Shown here: one piece after another, positions 34,837-45,987 of the stretch
How the letters are laid out: each line of letters begins with the position of its first letter
Position numbering within the stretch: the first letter of the stretch is position 1
Origin: Aralia elata
Lineage: Eukaryota > Streptophyta > Magnoliopsida > Apiales > Araliaceae
DNA: 64,000 nucleotides
Assembly: GCA_034770075.1 (NCBI GenBank)
Contig: CM068387.1
Location: forward strand, 80,973,971 to 81,037,970
Reading direction: 5' to 3'
Position numbers and translations under genes: made by a program
Notes under the pieces: model-generated
What the model was told of the DNA's origin: nothing
Seen by the model: the letters and a program-made list of their open reading frames with translations, nothing else
Database searches by the model: none

Positions 34837-36081
34837 GCGAATTCGTGAGTGAGTTTATTTGGACTTTGGAGGGGTGTGAAAGTTTGACAGTGAATCCATA
34901 TAATGTCGGAGTACTTGTCTAGGCTAACATCTCTAGAGCCTGATGTTTTCAATGCTGCATTTCCTCTCCAATACTATTGGTTACCTGTAAATCATCATCT
35001 GCTGATTGAACTTCAGATATTGCTCAAGTGGAGAACATTGATCCTCTATAACTCCTCCAAATTTCAACCTGATAAATTATAGATGAATTTTGTTCCCAAC
35101 TCTATCATCTTTGCTCACTCCCGTCTCTTGTTGCTTTACCGGTAACAGTCCGAATTTGATATAAAATGGTGATATTTACATTTTATGGAAATTGATTCCT
35201 TCTGGGCTGCATTAAAGTTGCAGGATGATGAACCTATTGATTTTGGCGCACAAGATGTATTAAATTTTAATGACTGAAAACTAGTCAAGTATGAAAGTTT
35301 TAAGCTTTATTTTTTCTTCCCCCTTTTAGATTAATAGATCAAGACCTGCATAAAAAGAACTCATTCCGGGCAAAATAGCAGCGGACTAACTGATTGAAAT
35401 TTATGGTTGTGTCGTCATTCTGTTCTGTAATAGAATTATCGAATGAGCTATTCTTAAGGTGGCATTATACAATTATGTTTGCATGAATATTGCACAGCCC
35501 CCGACTTTCCCTCAAAAACTAACTTATATGAGATTAGATAGATTAAAAGCAAACAGTAGGTGATGCCATACAGAGTTTATAGCAACTGTTTTAAAGGAAA
35601 AAATAGCTGTCAGCTGCATATCTGTACAACTGTTCCTTTTGTGGACGTGGTAGTTCTAAGTGGGACATAATCCTGTGGAGCTAACATATTTTCACTTATG
35701 GAAATACTAAACGGATAATTAGTTAAGTATAAAAATATAACCTAGAATACAGAAGAAACAACTATCCCAGTTCCCCACCGCGCAAAATCAAAGAACTTTC
35801 GAGCTGAGGTGTTTTAAACTGGTTGTGTCCATCTTGTTGGAAGTTGGAACCATTCTCTTTTCTGATGGAACCAAAAATGTAATTTTCCTATTAAGTAGGC
35901 TGGTCTATACCTCCAAGTCTCTCTTCTTTCAGTTCATTAATTCTGAAAAGAGTTCATTTTATTATTAATTTTTCCAATTAATTTGTAAAGTTTAAATACA
36001 AAATTAATATGAATTTATTCATTTTATTTTAAGCTAACTACCACAAAGAGGCTATTGTATTAGAAAAGAAGATTTTAACAA

Positions 36082-36119
<38 letters not shown>

Positions 36120-36740
36120 TTATTTTATTTATTTATTTATTATTATTATTTTTTTTTTTTTTTTTTTTTTATTTTTTATTTTTTTTTAAATGTGTGTGAA
36201 AAGAAGGGAGTATTATAAAACTTGTTTGGAGCCTTGGTATGATCACACAAATGCAAAATCTTAAGATTTCATGAATTGATTTGAAATATGTTGAATGCTT
36301 CTGTAAAACAAATTAAAAATTCCCATATTTTTGGGTTAACTTTCAGGAGAGTTGTCAGTGAAGTATAAAGAATTAACCTTGCATCCATTAACACCAACAG
36401 AAGCTTCAATGGAGGACAAATCAATGCTCTATTCCCTAAATTCTTCAACTGTAAATCACTTTAAGCTTTTAAAGAATCTGATTGTCAAAGAGCTAACTGA
36501 ATCACCGAATCAATCAACATTGTCTAAATATTAACAAGCAGATCCTTATCAATCATGTACTATATATTCCATCTGATGTATATTAACAAAAAGCCTTCAT
36601 TCTTTTACGATTGAAAGAAATGTGAAACAGTATCAGGCTTGTGGAGAGATTCAAGTAGCTAACCTATAGTGAATCTTTGTCACCTCAAAAAAAGACCAAT
36701 CCTGGCATAAAGAAAAACAATACCTACTTCACCTAGTATA
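34837..36740. other. CARM1 3' UTR and convergent intergenic region with TOC159
   Basis: The first 350-450 bases are probably CARM1 3' UTR. The CARM1 and TOC159 genes face each other here. An AT microsatellite (about 36084-36115) followed by a long T-rich tract (to about 36187) lies between them. The open frame at 36352-36534 has no recognisable domain and is not called. Bases just left of 36741 should be the TOC159 3' UTR. Confidence 0.55.
36084..36187. repeat. AT microsatellite plus poly-T tract
   Basis: A run of TA units is followed by TTTA units and an almost uninterrupted T tract of more than 20 bases. It lies between two convergent genes and is likely length-polymorphic and error-prone in assembly. 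Confidence 0.9.
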
Positions 36741-39700
36741 TTAGTACCTTTCACTGAGACTAGGAAAAAAGTTCCTTAAAATGGTGCGTGCAATTGGAAG
36801 AAGACCAACCAAGGCAATTTGCAGTTGCTCTGAGCTGGAAGTCCTTACAGAGATCTGCCCGCTTCGCTGCCTGTTTAATCCAGCAGACACAGCCACTTTA
36901 GAGTTCCGTCCTATGGAAAATTGAGACTGCATATTGCAGCCCCATATAAGGTCACCTCTCCACCGCATCAAGGAAAGACTCAGTGTTGTTTGGTTCTGCC
37001 CAACCGGATAATCCTTTTCTCTGAGACGCATTTCCAAGTTGGCTCCATAAGCTGTATCACCTTGTGATTGGATTGCTCCAGAGCTTCCTACCAAAATCAA
37101 TTGTTTTCCAATTGCAATATGGTCTTCAAGTTTGAGTCCACTGATCACATTTTCACCTAAGAAAGTAATGGATCCCCCAACAGCTGTTTTATTCATTTTG
37201 AAGTTTTTAACTTTGGTTTCGCCCTTCAGGATGTAGGCAAGCTGCTCTCCAATGGTTTGGATGTCAAGGCCTGCCATGGTTGATCCGTTTTTCCAATGCT
37301 TCGCTGAAACTGAGGAATCTAGGTGGATATTGAACTCTTTTTTGTCTTTCGTGATTTGAGCAACAATTACAGCCGGAAACCGATTGCCAACAGCAAGACT
37401 TTGCTCGAGGCTGACGCCATCAAATCCCCAGTCATGGTCCCAGCCATGCATTACGAGCATCGGTCTTGCAACAAGATGGGATGTTGGTTCTAAAAACCGG
37501 TATCTGTAACTAGGATTTTCTCCATCGAACGAAGGAGGGAGTATCATGTCAGGTAAGGGAATTGCTGCAGCTGCTGAACTTCCAGTTTCCTGCTCCTCTT
37601 CCATGTAACCAAAATCATTCAAGCCCTCTTTACCTTTCTTCTTTATCTCCCTAAATCTTTTGATGTCCTCCCTCCACTGTTTCTTCTGAAGGAGCATCAC
37701 GCGGTAATCACACTCTTCAAAATAAGCTTTTCTTTGCTCCTTGCTCAGCTTAGCAATCTGAGATTTATTCAGAGGCATAAACGGTGGGAGTTTGTCATAC
37801 TCGTCTTCATCTTCTTGGTCAGAATCAGACGAACATCCCAACTCAATGTCTGAGTCCACATTCTCTCCACCTTGATCAGCAGAGAGTTTTGGATGAGCAC
37901 AAGACTGCAGTAGAGAAGACAAGAAGTAGGGTAGAGGCAGTGAAGGGACCCTAAAGCCAAAGAGCTTGGTATGATCCAAAGGAACCTGAGCTTTAACAAT
38001 GGAATTCGCTTCAGATAAGATCTTCATTGAGTAGCACAAAAGCAGTAATTGGGGTCTCCACGTTTCTCCATTAGGAAGCAAAAAATGTCCATCTCCGTTC
38101 TTTTTACACATTTGGTGGTTCTCAACAAGGCAAACCGGACACATCAAGCCTCCATTAATCATGTGTAGATCACCAACTGCATGGCTGATCGACTGTTGAA
38201 TAACACGTGATCGTTGAGCAACAAACACCTCATAGCTTAATGGTGACCCGGACGGTCCATCTGGGGGAGTAGAAGCAGCATGGGTCAGAGCAACAATGGA
38301 ATTACGCCATATTGATGAACCAAGAGAACTGGTAATTGACCTTAATAATGGCAAATCGTTGAGATCTCTTGTTTGTATATCCAACCTATCAGCATAGATG
38401 ACAGCATCTGGAGGATAATTCTTCGTGAATCTCTTTACAGACTTCAGAATTTTCTTGTTTACAGATTGTTCTTTAAGAGAAGATCTGAGACCAGGTGTAT
38501 CTAATACCCTAACTTTAATCCCACCAATTGTTCCCACTATCTCTTTCACAGAGGTTGTAGAAGGTTCAAATGGATCGATCCTGGCTTTCTCTTCTCCAAA
38601 AATTGAATTTATGGTTGCACTCTTTCCTACTCCAGATTTCCCAATAATCAAGATGTTCAAAGAAAAGTTCAACTCATTCTTCTTGTCAGCTTCAAACTCT
38701 GTGGATGCCCTTTTGGCAGATTCAAGGCTAAACCCTTGACTAGAAGGCCTCCCTGAAGCAAGGTCCAGCCGGTACAAAACCTGTGAAGCTATAGAATCTT
38801 CAGCAGACAGGCCTAGTCTCTGCACAAGCCTAAGAAATTTCACTCTTATCTGCTGTATCTCAAACTTCTTCTTTTCTTCTTCTTTGCTTAGGCCTTTCTC
38901 GGAGTCTAGTTCTGTAGAAGTAGAAAGATTGGGATGGTTTAATTGAGGAGTCAGTCCCATAGAACTGATGGTGGGGCTTAGTCCAGCATAGCAATCAAGA
39001 GAGAAGATTCTGGAACCATCAGCAGATGTGAATGAGACACTGCTGCCATCAGGTCCAGCACGTTTTGCAGCATTTAAAAGAGCTGCGAATGCAGCAGAAT
39101 CAGATAAGGTTTCACATTCACTTTCCCCATCGGTGTCCACCTCCTCATCTAAAACTGTAACAATCTGTCCATCAATCCTTTGTGAATGATCCTGAGAGCT
39201 CTCTTCACCAGAGAAAGAAGCAGATCTGAATGTTTTCTCCAGCTCACTAACATCCTTCACCGTGTCCAATTCTCCAAAGTTCAAACCTTCCGCAGCATCG
39301 TCTGAATGTGAACTTTCTTCCCCTTCTTTTAGTCTAATCAAATCACAATCTGCTTCATCGTTGTTTTGTACCTCTAAGTAATGGCCTGAATCAGAACCAA
39401 GTGAAGCAGGTTCAAGGATATTGGAATTGCTATGCAACTCATCTTCCATTAAACCAACTTCAGTACTTGGTGAATGACCCTTACAAAAATCAGTTTCTTG
39501 CTCGATTATGCTTTCTAGTTTATCACTCCCACTTCCTGGACTGAGAATTGTGCTCTCATTGACCTCAACATCATTGTATCCACACTTTTGGTTACTTACA
39601 CATACTGCATCGAGATTGACATTTTTATCCACTTCAGCAGTTTCTTCATTTGCACAATTTGTAACATCAAACTTCAGAGCCACATCCTCACTTGGCTCAA

Positions 39701-40934
39701 TGATTTCTTCCCCTCTTATGTTAAGAACACTTTTCTCATCTGCAATTCCAACAGCATCTGCTTCCAACCCCATTACAACATCAACTAAATCAGCTTCATT
39801 TTTGAAGCCAACATTCTTATCTGCTTCAGGAGGCAGAGAATCAACAGCAAAATAAATAACAGATTTTACTTCATCAGTTCCAGTACCTAAGACTTGACCT
39901 CCTTCGATCACTTCCTTGTCATGTATACTGTCAACTGTCATTTCTCCTTGAGTTTTAGAACTGCATTCCAAAGCAGCATCACAACCCAGATTTAAATTAT
40001 TTGTTTCATATAATTCAGTCACCTGTTCCATATTCGTAAGCACTTGAATTTCTTCAACTGCATGCTCTGAATTCTCATCCAGAACTGGACTGTCCAATAA
40101 AATGGATACTTCACTTTCCACTGAAGACGTGGATTGTGCTACATCTTTAACATCATGATCAGGAACCTCATCTTTAGCCAATCCAGCTGAAATGGAATCC
40201 TTAACAGAGTCCTTTTCGCCAATAACCTGTTCTTCATCAAAACCTACAACCCCATTCAGAACTTCTACAGAAATTGAGTCCTCAACAACTTTGGATTCTA
40301 AGACAGCCTCAAACTGTGACTCATCTTCATCTTTGTCTTCAACTCCCAATACTTGAACTTTAGGGGCACTGGGCCTCTCTAAAATCCCAGTGCTCGGAAT
40401 CCTAGCCACACCCGAAAACCCATCATCTTCCTCAACCATACTCCCAACTGAATCTTCATCACTATCGCGGGATAACGGGGCAATAGGTGGCATACCTGGC
40501 TTTGACAGTGACACCAAAGTTTCTTCATTTACATTAGCAACAACAGGCCTAGAAGAAACGCTGTTTTCCATGACTATTCTATCTGGGTTAGACACAAAAG
40601 GCCTAGAAACAACAAATTTCTCCACATTACTAGTCTCTTCAATAATTTCTTCATCTGGGTCGGTCGCAAAAGGTCTAGAAACATCAAATTCCTCATCCCC
40701 GCTAGTTTCTTCTGGGGTTTCATCATCTGGGTGTGCTACAAATGGCCTCTCAGAGGCAGTACCAAATTCATCTTCACCACTTAAAAATCCCTCAGACTCG
40801 AGCCCATTATCACTACTATAATTACTACTGGTATCAGTATCAATTGTAAGAGGAGCTCTTATAGGAAAAGAAGAAGAACCTGATGAGCTGGAAAGAGGAA
40901 CACCCTGAGGCCTTGACATTGAATCCATGGACAT
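36741..40934 (-). CDS. TOC159: TOC159-type chloroplast preprotein import receptor
   Basis: Single-exon gene of 1397 residues. It is a GTPase receptor in the chloroplast outer envelope that binds transit peptides and feeds the TOC75 channel. Three regions are visible. The N-terminal acidic A-domain (about 1-740) is rich in Asp, Glu, Ser and Val and has four SRPF(V/A)-type repeats near residues 63-150. The G-domain has the P-loop GKSGVGKS (about 764-771), DTPGLRSS (about 813), a THAA segment in place of TKxD (about 884) and CPVCLVEN (about 931). The C-terminal M-domain (about 1030-1397) has no hydrophobic transmembrane helix, as expected. Length is near Arabidopsis TOC159 (about 1500), and the long A-domain argues for TOC159 over TOC90. 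TOC120/132 is not fully excluded, because the A-domain is poorly conserved. The first ATG of MSMDSM is taken as start; M3 is an alternative. Confidence 0.93.
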   Translation of the reverse strand: MSMDSMSRPQGVPLSSSSGSSSFPIRAPLTIDTDTSSNYSSDNGLESEGFLSGEDEFGTASERPFVAHPDDETPEETSGDEEFDVSRPFATDPDEEIIEETSNVEKFVVSRPFVSNPDRIVMENSVSSRPVVANVNEETLVSLSKPGMPPIAPLSRDSDEDSVGSMVEEDDGFSGVARIPSTGILERPSAPKVQVLGVEDKDEDESQFEAVLESKVVEDSISVEVLNGVVGFDEEQVIGEKDSVKDSISAGLAKDEVPDHDVKDVAQSTSSVESEVSILLDSPVLDENSEHAVEEIQVLTNMEQVTELYETNNLNLGCDAALECSSKTQGEMTVDSIHDKEVIEGGQVLGTGTDEVKSVIYFAVDSLPPEADKNVGFKNEADLVDVVMGLEADAVGIADEKSVLNIRGEEIIEPSEDVALKFDVTNCANEETAEVDKNVNLDAVCVSNQKCGYNDVEVNESTILSPGSGSDKLESIIEQETDFCKGHSPSTEVGLMEDELHSNSNILEPASLGSDSGHYLEVQNNDEADCDLIRLKEGEESSHSDDAAEGLNFGELDTVKDVSELEKTFRSASFSGEESSQDHSQRIDGQIVTVLDEEVDTDGESECETLSDSAAFAALLNAAKRAGPDGSSVSFTSADGSRIFSLDCYAGLSPTISSMGLTPQLNHPNLSTSTELDSEKGLSKEEEKKKFEIQQIRVKFLRLVQRLGLSAEDSIASQVLYRLDLASGRPSSQGFSLESAKRASTEFEADKKNELNFSLNILIIGKSGVGKSATINSIFGEEKARIDPFEPSTTSVKEIVGTIGGIKVRVLDTPGLRSSLKEQSVNKKILKSVKRFTKNYPPDAVIYADRLDIQTRDLNDLPLLRSITSSLGSSIWRNSIVALTHAASTPPDGPSGSPLSYEVFVAQRSRVIQQSISHAVGDLHMINGGLMCPVCLVENHQMCKKNGDGHFLLPNGETWRPQLLLLCYSMKILSEANSIVKAQVPLDHTKLFGFRVPSLPLPYFLSSLLQSCAHPKLSADQGGENVDSDIELGCSSDSDQEDEDEYDKLPPFMPLNKSQIAKLSKEQRKAYFEECDYRVMLLQKKQWREDIKRFREIKKKGKEGLNDFGYMEEEQETGSSAAAAIPLPDMILPPSFDGENPSYRYRFLEPTSHLVARPMLVMHGWDHDWGFDGVSLEQSLAVGNRFPAVIVAQITKDKKEFNIHLDSSVSAKHWKNGSTMAGLDIQTIGEQLAYILKGETKVKNFKMNKTAVGGSITFLGENVISGLKLEDHIAIGKQLILVGSSGAIQSQGDTAYGANLEMRLREKDYPVGQNQTTLSLSLMRWRGDLIWGCNMQSQFSIGRNSKVAVSAGLNRQRSGQISVRTSSSEQLQIALVGLLPIARTILRNFFPSLSERY
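40515..40750 (-). repeat. Four diverged repeats in the TOC159 acidic domain
   Basis: On the protein level, units beginning (S/E)RPF or SRPV followed by an acidic tail recur at spacings of about 17-25 residues: RPFVAHPDDE, RPFATDPDEE, RPFVSNPDR and RPVVANVNEE. They expand the acidic A-domain. Repetitive acidic A-domains are known from TOC159 receptors. Confidence 0.75.
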
Positions 40935-42144
40935 AAGCTCCTTGGTCCTGTTTCTTTGTAAGGAAATATACTGGAAGTGAAAATGCCAAAGCTAAAAGGT
41001 GAAAAGACAAGAGAAGTTGGTTTTCGTTCTTTGGAAGCGATGGTGGAGATAGGGTTTGTCTTTGGGTTTATCTAGGATTTTGTTTTTGTTTCTTCTTTTT
41101 GAGGCTATGATTGGTGAGTACTTCTGTTGGATGTTGGAGACTTGGGGCCTTTGGTCTGGTGAGAGAAGTTACACATAACTGTTTTCTTTTCTCTACATAA
41201 ATGTAAATAGGTGAGATAATGTTATGTATATATTACCTGGTCAACTTTTTATGGAGTACATAACAACATTTAATTTGAGAATTAAATATGGGGTAACAAT
41301 TTATTATTTCCTCTGTTCTACTTATTAAAATAATGCTTAAATTAAAATATAAATATGTAGAAGGGAATCAGCTTATTATGCGTATAAATCTTTTGATTGA
41401 AACAATTTGAGTAAGACTTTTATGAGGCAAAATACTTTAGGAATTTTCCTTTACTTTGGGTTGCCATTGAATTGCACGACAAGTGTATAAACCCAAGGTT
41501 TGTATTGCTATGCAGCTATGCTTGTTTTCTTGCATTTGTCCATAACTCAATAAAGCTCAAAGCAAATCTTTTGTTTTTCTAGGTTCAATTTGGATTTGGT
41601 AGGAGAAAACATAAAAAGAATCATTTGGTATGCTTACCACAAACCAACAATAATTCTAGTTTTGTTTTCCCCACCCATATACTTTGTGTCAAAATGATTT
41701 ATGTGTTGTTTCTGATTTAAATTATAAGATTAATATTAATTTTTTAAAGGTAAATTTTAAATATTTTTAAATTGAAATGATTCATTTAAATTTTAAAAAT
41801 AATAAATCTTATAACTAGTAGTACTTTTTACGTAGTTTATGATGTTCATAATTATATTAACATAAACTAAATGAATTCATGTCAAGTTAGAGTTTGTAAA
41901 TGTTTAGAATTGACTTTTAAAAAAGTTAATATTGATCTAATAATTTAAAACGGACGAAGTACTATTATTGATTTTCAAAAGTCAAATAATTTCAGACATT
42001 TTTTTCAATAAAAATTAGTATGCCTTGATATATTCAGTTCCTTTTCATTATTAAAATAAAAACTATAATTACATTTATTAATTTATAAATCTTGATGAAA
42101 TAACATAAATACCCTTCACAAAATAAAAATTGACCGCACCTCCG
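40935..42144. other. Divergent promoter region between TOC159 and the EMB1703-like gene
   Basis: About 1.2 kb shared by two head-to-head genes whose products are both expected in plastids. It contains the TOC159 leader (to about 41120), one Stowaway-like element (41702-41959) and otherwise AT-rich unique sequence. Confidence 0.5.
41702..41959. mobile_element. Degenerate Stowaway-like MITE
   Basis: The right end reads AAAACGGACGAAG followed by TA. Sequence inward from it (AAATTATTAGATCAATATTA in reverse complement) matches AAATTATAAGATTAATATTA near the left end at about 41714. Length about 258 bp. The outer left end is eroded. Confidence 0.55.
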
Positions 42145-42152
42145 TATAAATA
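42145..42152 (+). promoter_or_regulatory. TATA box of the EMB1703-like gene
   Basis: TATAAATA lies 117 bases upstream of the main start codon. It predicts a transcription start near 42175-42180, leaving a leader of about 85 bases that would still include the small upstream open frame at 42188. Confidence 0.6.
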
Positions 42153-42187
42153 CTCGAGAAAGAACATTAGCTCCGTTCCTCGTCGCC

Positions 42188-42244
42188 ATGGTGCAGTCTA
42201 CAACTTCTGACCCAAGCCTGGTGGAGGCAATTCATGTGATGTAA
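42188..42244 (+). CDS. Upstream open reading frame, 18 codons
   Basis: ATG in a strong context (GCCATGG) opens MVQSTTSDPSLVEAIHVM and stops 17 bases before the main ATG of the EMB1703-like gene. If it is in the transcript it would be translated first and probably reduce main-frame initiation. The ATG lies only about 10 bases from the predicted transcription start, so some transcripts may skip it. Whether the peptide is conserved is unknown. Confidence 0.4.
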   Translation: MVQSTTSDPSLVEAIHVM

Positions 42245-42261
42245 GCTCACTTCCCTAAGCA

Positions 42262-45200
42262 ATGGCGGCTTCATATGGCGCCTCCACCTTCTTCCTCCTA
42301 CCTTCTTCTGCTAGATACCCTCCATATACTATAAGTAAAAGAATGGTATGTTTAGCTTCTTCTACTCCAATTTCATCTCCATCAAAACTCAGAACGAAGA
42401 GAAAAAACTATCTCCGGCCGAAGATTCTCAAAACCCTAACAAAGCCCCTCCCAAACCCTCTCCTCCCGGAATTACCCTCCACGATACCCGTCGATTCTCC
42501 CCCTGAGCAACAACCTGAATTCCTCTCCGGCCAATTACCCGACGAGGGGTTGAAAGAATTTGAATCTCACGAGGTTTCTACCGGAGATATCAATGGCGTA
42601 CTTGGTAAATTTTCTAAAATTTCAGTTTTTAGAATTGGGTTGTGTTTGGTTGGAGCTTTTGTGTTTCAGACAATTTGTGCTGTTTGGATGTTAGGGTCAA
42701 CTGATTCTAGTCATAAAGATGGAAACTTGGATAGTGAAGATAAAACTAGGGTTTTAAAATTGGGTTTGAATGGAAACAGTAATGCAAAACATAATATTTT
42801 GGTGAATGGCAGTGGAATTGTGTATGTTGATAAATCTGGATTGGAAGAAAAAATTGCTGAAATTCAAGCAATGGCTAGGGAAGTACGGAGAAATGAAAGC
42901 ATGAAATCACAGGCTAGTAATAAGGGTTTAGATGATGAAGATATTGAAGTTGTTAAAACTGGCATTGATAAGGAGGTTGACAACAAACTGATAAAGTTGC
43001 GGAAAAGCTTGCGAAATGGCTATGAGAAGCCGTCAGTGGGATATTTGGGCAAAGATAGGGTTGGTAAGGATGTGAATGAGGCTAATGGGGCCTTGATGTT
43101 TAAAAAGAAGTATAAGTTTAAAAGCCCATCCATTAGTTCAAGTGATAGACCTAAAGGTTTTCAAAGTTCAGATAATCATAGTATTAGTAAGATGACCAAC
43201 AGTAGTGCAGTTTCAGGGAGTGAAATTTTGGAGAAGACAAGTAATGGTAATTATGGTACATTGGACAATGACCAGCGGCTAGACCTGTCAAATGGTGATT
43301 TACTTGGAAATGGTCCTATAACTTCGGATGAAGATGGTGGAAGGAAAGCACCAGTGGAAAAGATTACATCTACACAAACTGCAAAGAAGAAGTTGGGCAA
43401 CAGGAAGAAAAGAGCAAAACTTGGGAAAGCTGAACCGTTGAATGGTAATATTCAGTTAGAGCATCTTACAACTTGATGTCATCGAGTCTTGATATTTAAC
43501 TTACTGATTGATTACTTTAACTGTGCTCATTGTTAAATAAGACTTGTTTATGTTAATACCTTGGATTAATATTAATAAGCTCTAGGTCTGGCAAACATGC
43601 CGTGTTAGATGAATTTGTGTCATGTCGAGTGAGGGGTATAACACAAACACTGTCAACACAAACAATTAAACGAGTCAACGTACTAAACACTAACACAAGT
43701 ACACAACATGTTTTGATGTTAGTGGATTCAAAATTATAGCTTGTGGATTCTCATTCGTCTAGACTTTATAACTTGAGGAAGAGTTTTTCTTCAACAGAGG
43801 GAAGAATAATGCGAGAAGGCACATCAAAGGAGATGAGCATTTAATCTATAAAAAAATGGATAATGCCTCATATATTGTGTAATTAGATTTTCGGTTAATT
43901 TGAATTCTATTGCTGTAGTTTTAGAACTATTGGGGAGGATTAGGTGTCAAGGCTATTTCATAGTGCCTTTTGAACTATAGAAGTAGGCTGCTAGATAGAC
44001 TGAAAGTTTGGTCTTTTAACCTGTTCTTTTGGGCCTTGTAAATCCAAAGGAGAATCCAAGTATTATTAAGTCTACATGGTCACTAAGTTGTACTTGGTCC
44101 CAAGTCTTAGGTATTCTATATAAGTATTGTAATCCCCAACAACTTAATAGAGTTGAGTTATTTGAGATTATAGTTATGTTCTTTGTTTTTGGCTGTTGTT
44201 GTCTTGGACTTTAGACTCGTGGATCTCTGCTAGGTGTAATACCCTTCGTCTTTCCTCCTATTCTAATCTGCACGCTCTTCTTCTACATCAAAGGGAAGTA
44301 TTAAGTAAACTAGAGAAACCCTAGTATGGAAAGGAGAACTAACAATTTAAAACCATTTATCTACCTTGCAAGCTTTTACTGCAGTATACCTTTTGTGTAT
44401 CAATACATTAGAAACTATGTCATGTTAATTTGTATATTCTTCAGTTATTTTTTAAAAAATTTATAGGTATTCCACAGGATGGCACTTATCGAATGCCTCC
44501 TGGCAAAGCTGTGAAGTTGGGTGAATCAAGCAAGATAGATGAACCAAGTTCTCCGAGGTTCACAAATGACCAGGCCACTTCCACAATTGCAAAAAAGGGT
44601 AATTTGTTAAACAGAGATGGCAGTTTGACGGGCAGAAAAGCTGAAAATGAAGAATTAACCAAAGGAGTTCGGAATAAGAAGTCGGTCACTCAGACTGATT
44701 CGTGGTGGTTGACTCTTCCGTATGTTCTAGTACGTCAATAAAACTCATAAATGTTAATTAATTTACTTACTTTGCTTTCTTAGAGCATCATATATTGTGC
44801 TGGGTTCCCAATTTTATTGTAAGGTAGTATCAGATAGTAAATTGAATATAAATATGTTGAGCCTCATTTTTAAACATTAAGAAACAGTTGAAAAATCATT
44901 ACAACCATAAAAAAAAATTGTTAGCAGGACCATCAGCAATGCAAAGGTGAGCTCAGCTCGTGTTATTAAATGAAAAATATTTTTTACTCACAATTTGATA
45001 AAAGTTTGTTCCAAGTACTGCTGGGTTTCATGTGTGTGTGTATATATATATATCTAACATCTGCCACTTGATTTATAGCCTTTGAAGTTTTCTAAAGAAA
45101 AATCAGATTACAAAATGATTGAATTTATAAGAGTAATTAATAGAGACAAACTCGAAGTTTAGTCAATCTCGAATCAAGGCAGAGTTATCAATAGTAGCAT

Positions 45201-45987
45201 GCTAACTTATGTGGAGAACAAATATCTGCTTCTTCTCTAATGAGGCATATTCTATTTCAGGCTATTTTCATGCATACAGGTCGTGATGAGGAAGGACCAC
45301 ATGGAGCATACACCATAAAGAGCACTTCTCACACCAAGGATGGATCATCTCATCTTGCTGCTTTTGAAGATCGTGGCGACGCCACGAACTTCTGCTATAT
45401 TCTGCAATCTTTTTTCGAAGAACTGGTAGACTTTAGCACGGACATTGTTCCTATCCCGACAAAAGTAAGAATCCTAACCTGATATATCTAACTTATCTGT
45501 GTGTCAGAAGGATTGCAATATATCTATATACATGGCTTAATTTAGGCTTCAGAAGTTGGGATCTATCTACGGTTCAACCAGTTGTGAGGGAGCAGGGGAA
45601 TTATGGTTGACTACTTTTTGAATAAGTATGATGGATGTTTATTTATACCTTCGTGTCTCGACACCTATATTGATTTTAGTTTTTAGGTCACAATTATAAC
45701 ATGAAACTTTTGAGAACGTTAACAATTTAATTACTGGTAAATAATCCTAATTCCCAATCCCGCAGTTGATGCTAAGATGAGCATGCCATTCTTGTGCAAC
45801 CGTGGTAAAAATATCTATATATTACCGACATGAAATGGAATCATACCTATTTCAGGACCTTGAGGAGGCAGTGAAATCACATACCATGAAGGTACTTGTT
45901 GTGAAGAAGGGACAACTTCGGCTTTATGCTGGACAACCACTTTCTGATGTTGAGATGGCCCTGCGATCTATGATTGGACAAAGCTAA
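42262..45987 (+). CDS. Probable plastid-targeted membrane protein related to the EMB1703 group
   Basis: Four exons, GT-AG: 42262-43444, 44467-44729, 45261-45464, 45856-45987; 593 residues. The N-terminus (MAASYGASTFFLLPSSARYP, then Ser/Thr/Arg-rich) looks like a chloroplast transit peptide. One hydrophobic segment, about residues 122-145 (RIGLCLVGAFVFQTICAVWM), may span a membrane. Next comes VDKSGLEEKIAEIQAMAREVRRNE (about 193), then a long Lys/Ser-rich low-complexity region. The C-terminal about 110 residues (from AAFEDRGDATNFCYILQSFF to VKKGQLRLYAGQPLSDVEMA) are the best conserved part and resemble the C-terminus of the Arabidopsis EMB1703 type, which is needed for embryo development; this link is from memory and unconfirmed. 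The biochemical role is unknown. Without splicing, exon 1 would end at a stop at 43474-43476. Confidence 0.82.

Noticed and set aside
36352..36534. 60-residue open frame between CARM1 and TOC159
   Set aside because: No recognisable domain, no promoter, and the length is expected by chance in such AT-rich sequence.
39508..40821. Long plus-strand open frames antisense to TOC159 (also 38425-38739)
   Set aside because: They are shadows of the acidic coding strand (Ser/Leu/Thr-rich antisense translation) and have no domains, splice context or promoter.
44022..44290. Possible solo LTR in intron 1 of the EMB1703-like gene (TG...CA with TATATAAG inside)
   Set aside because: No target duplication and no second copy to define the ends; the resemblance is too weak to call.
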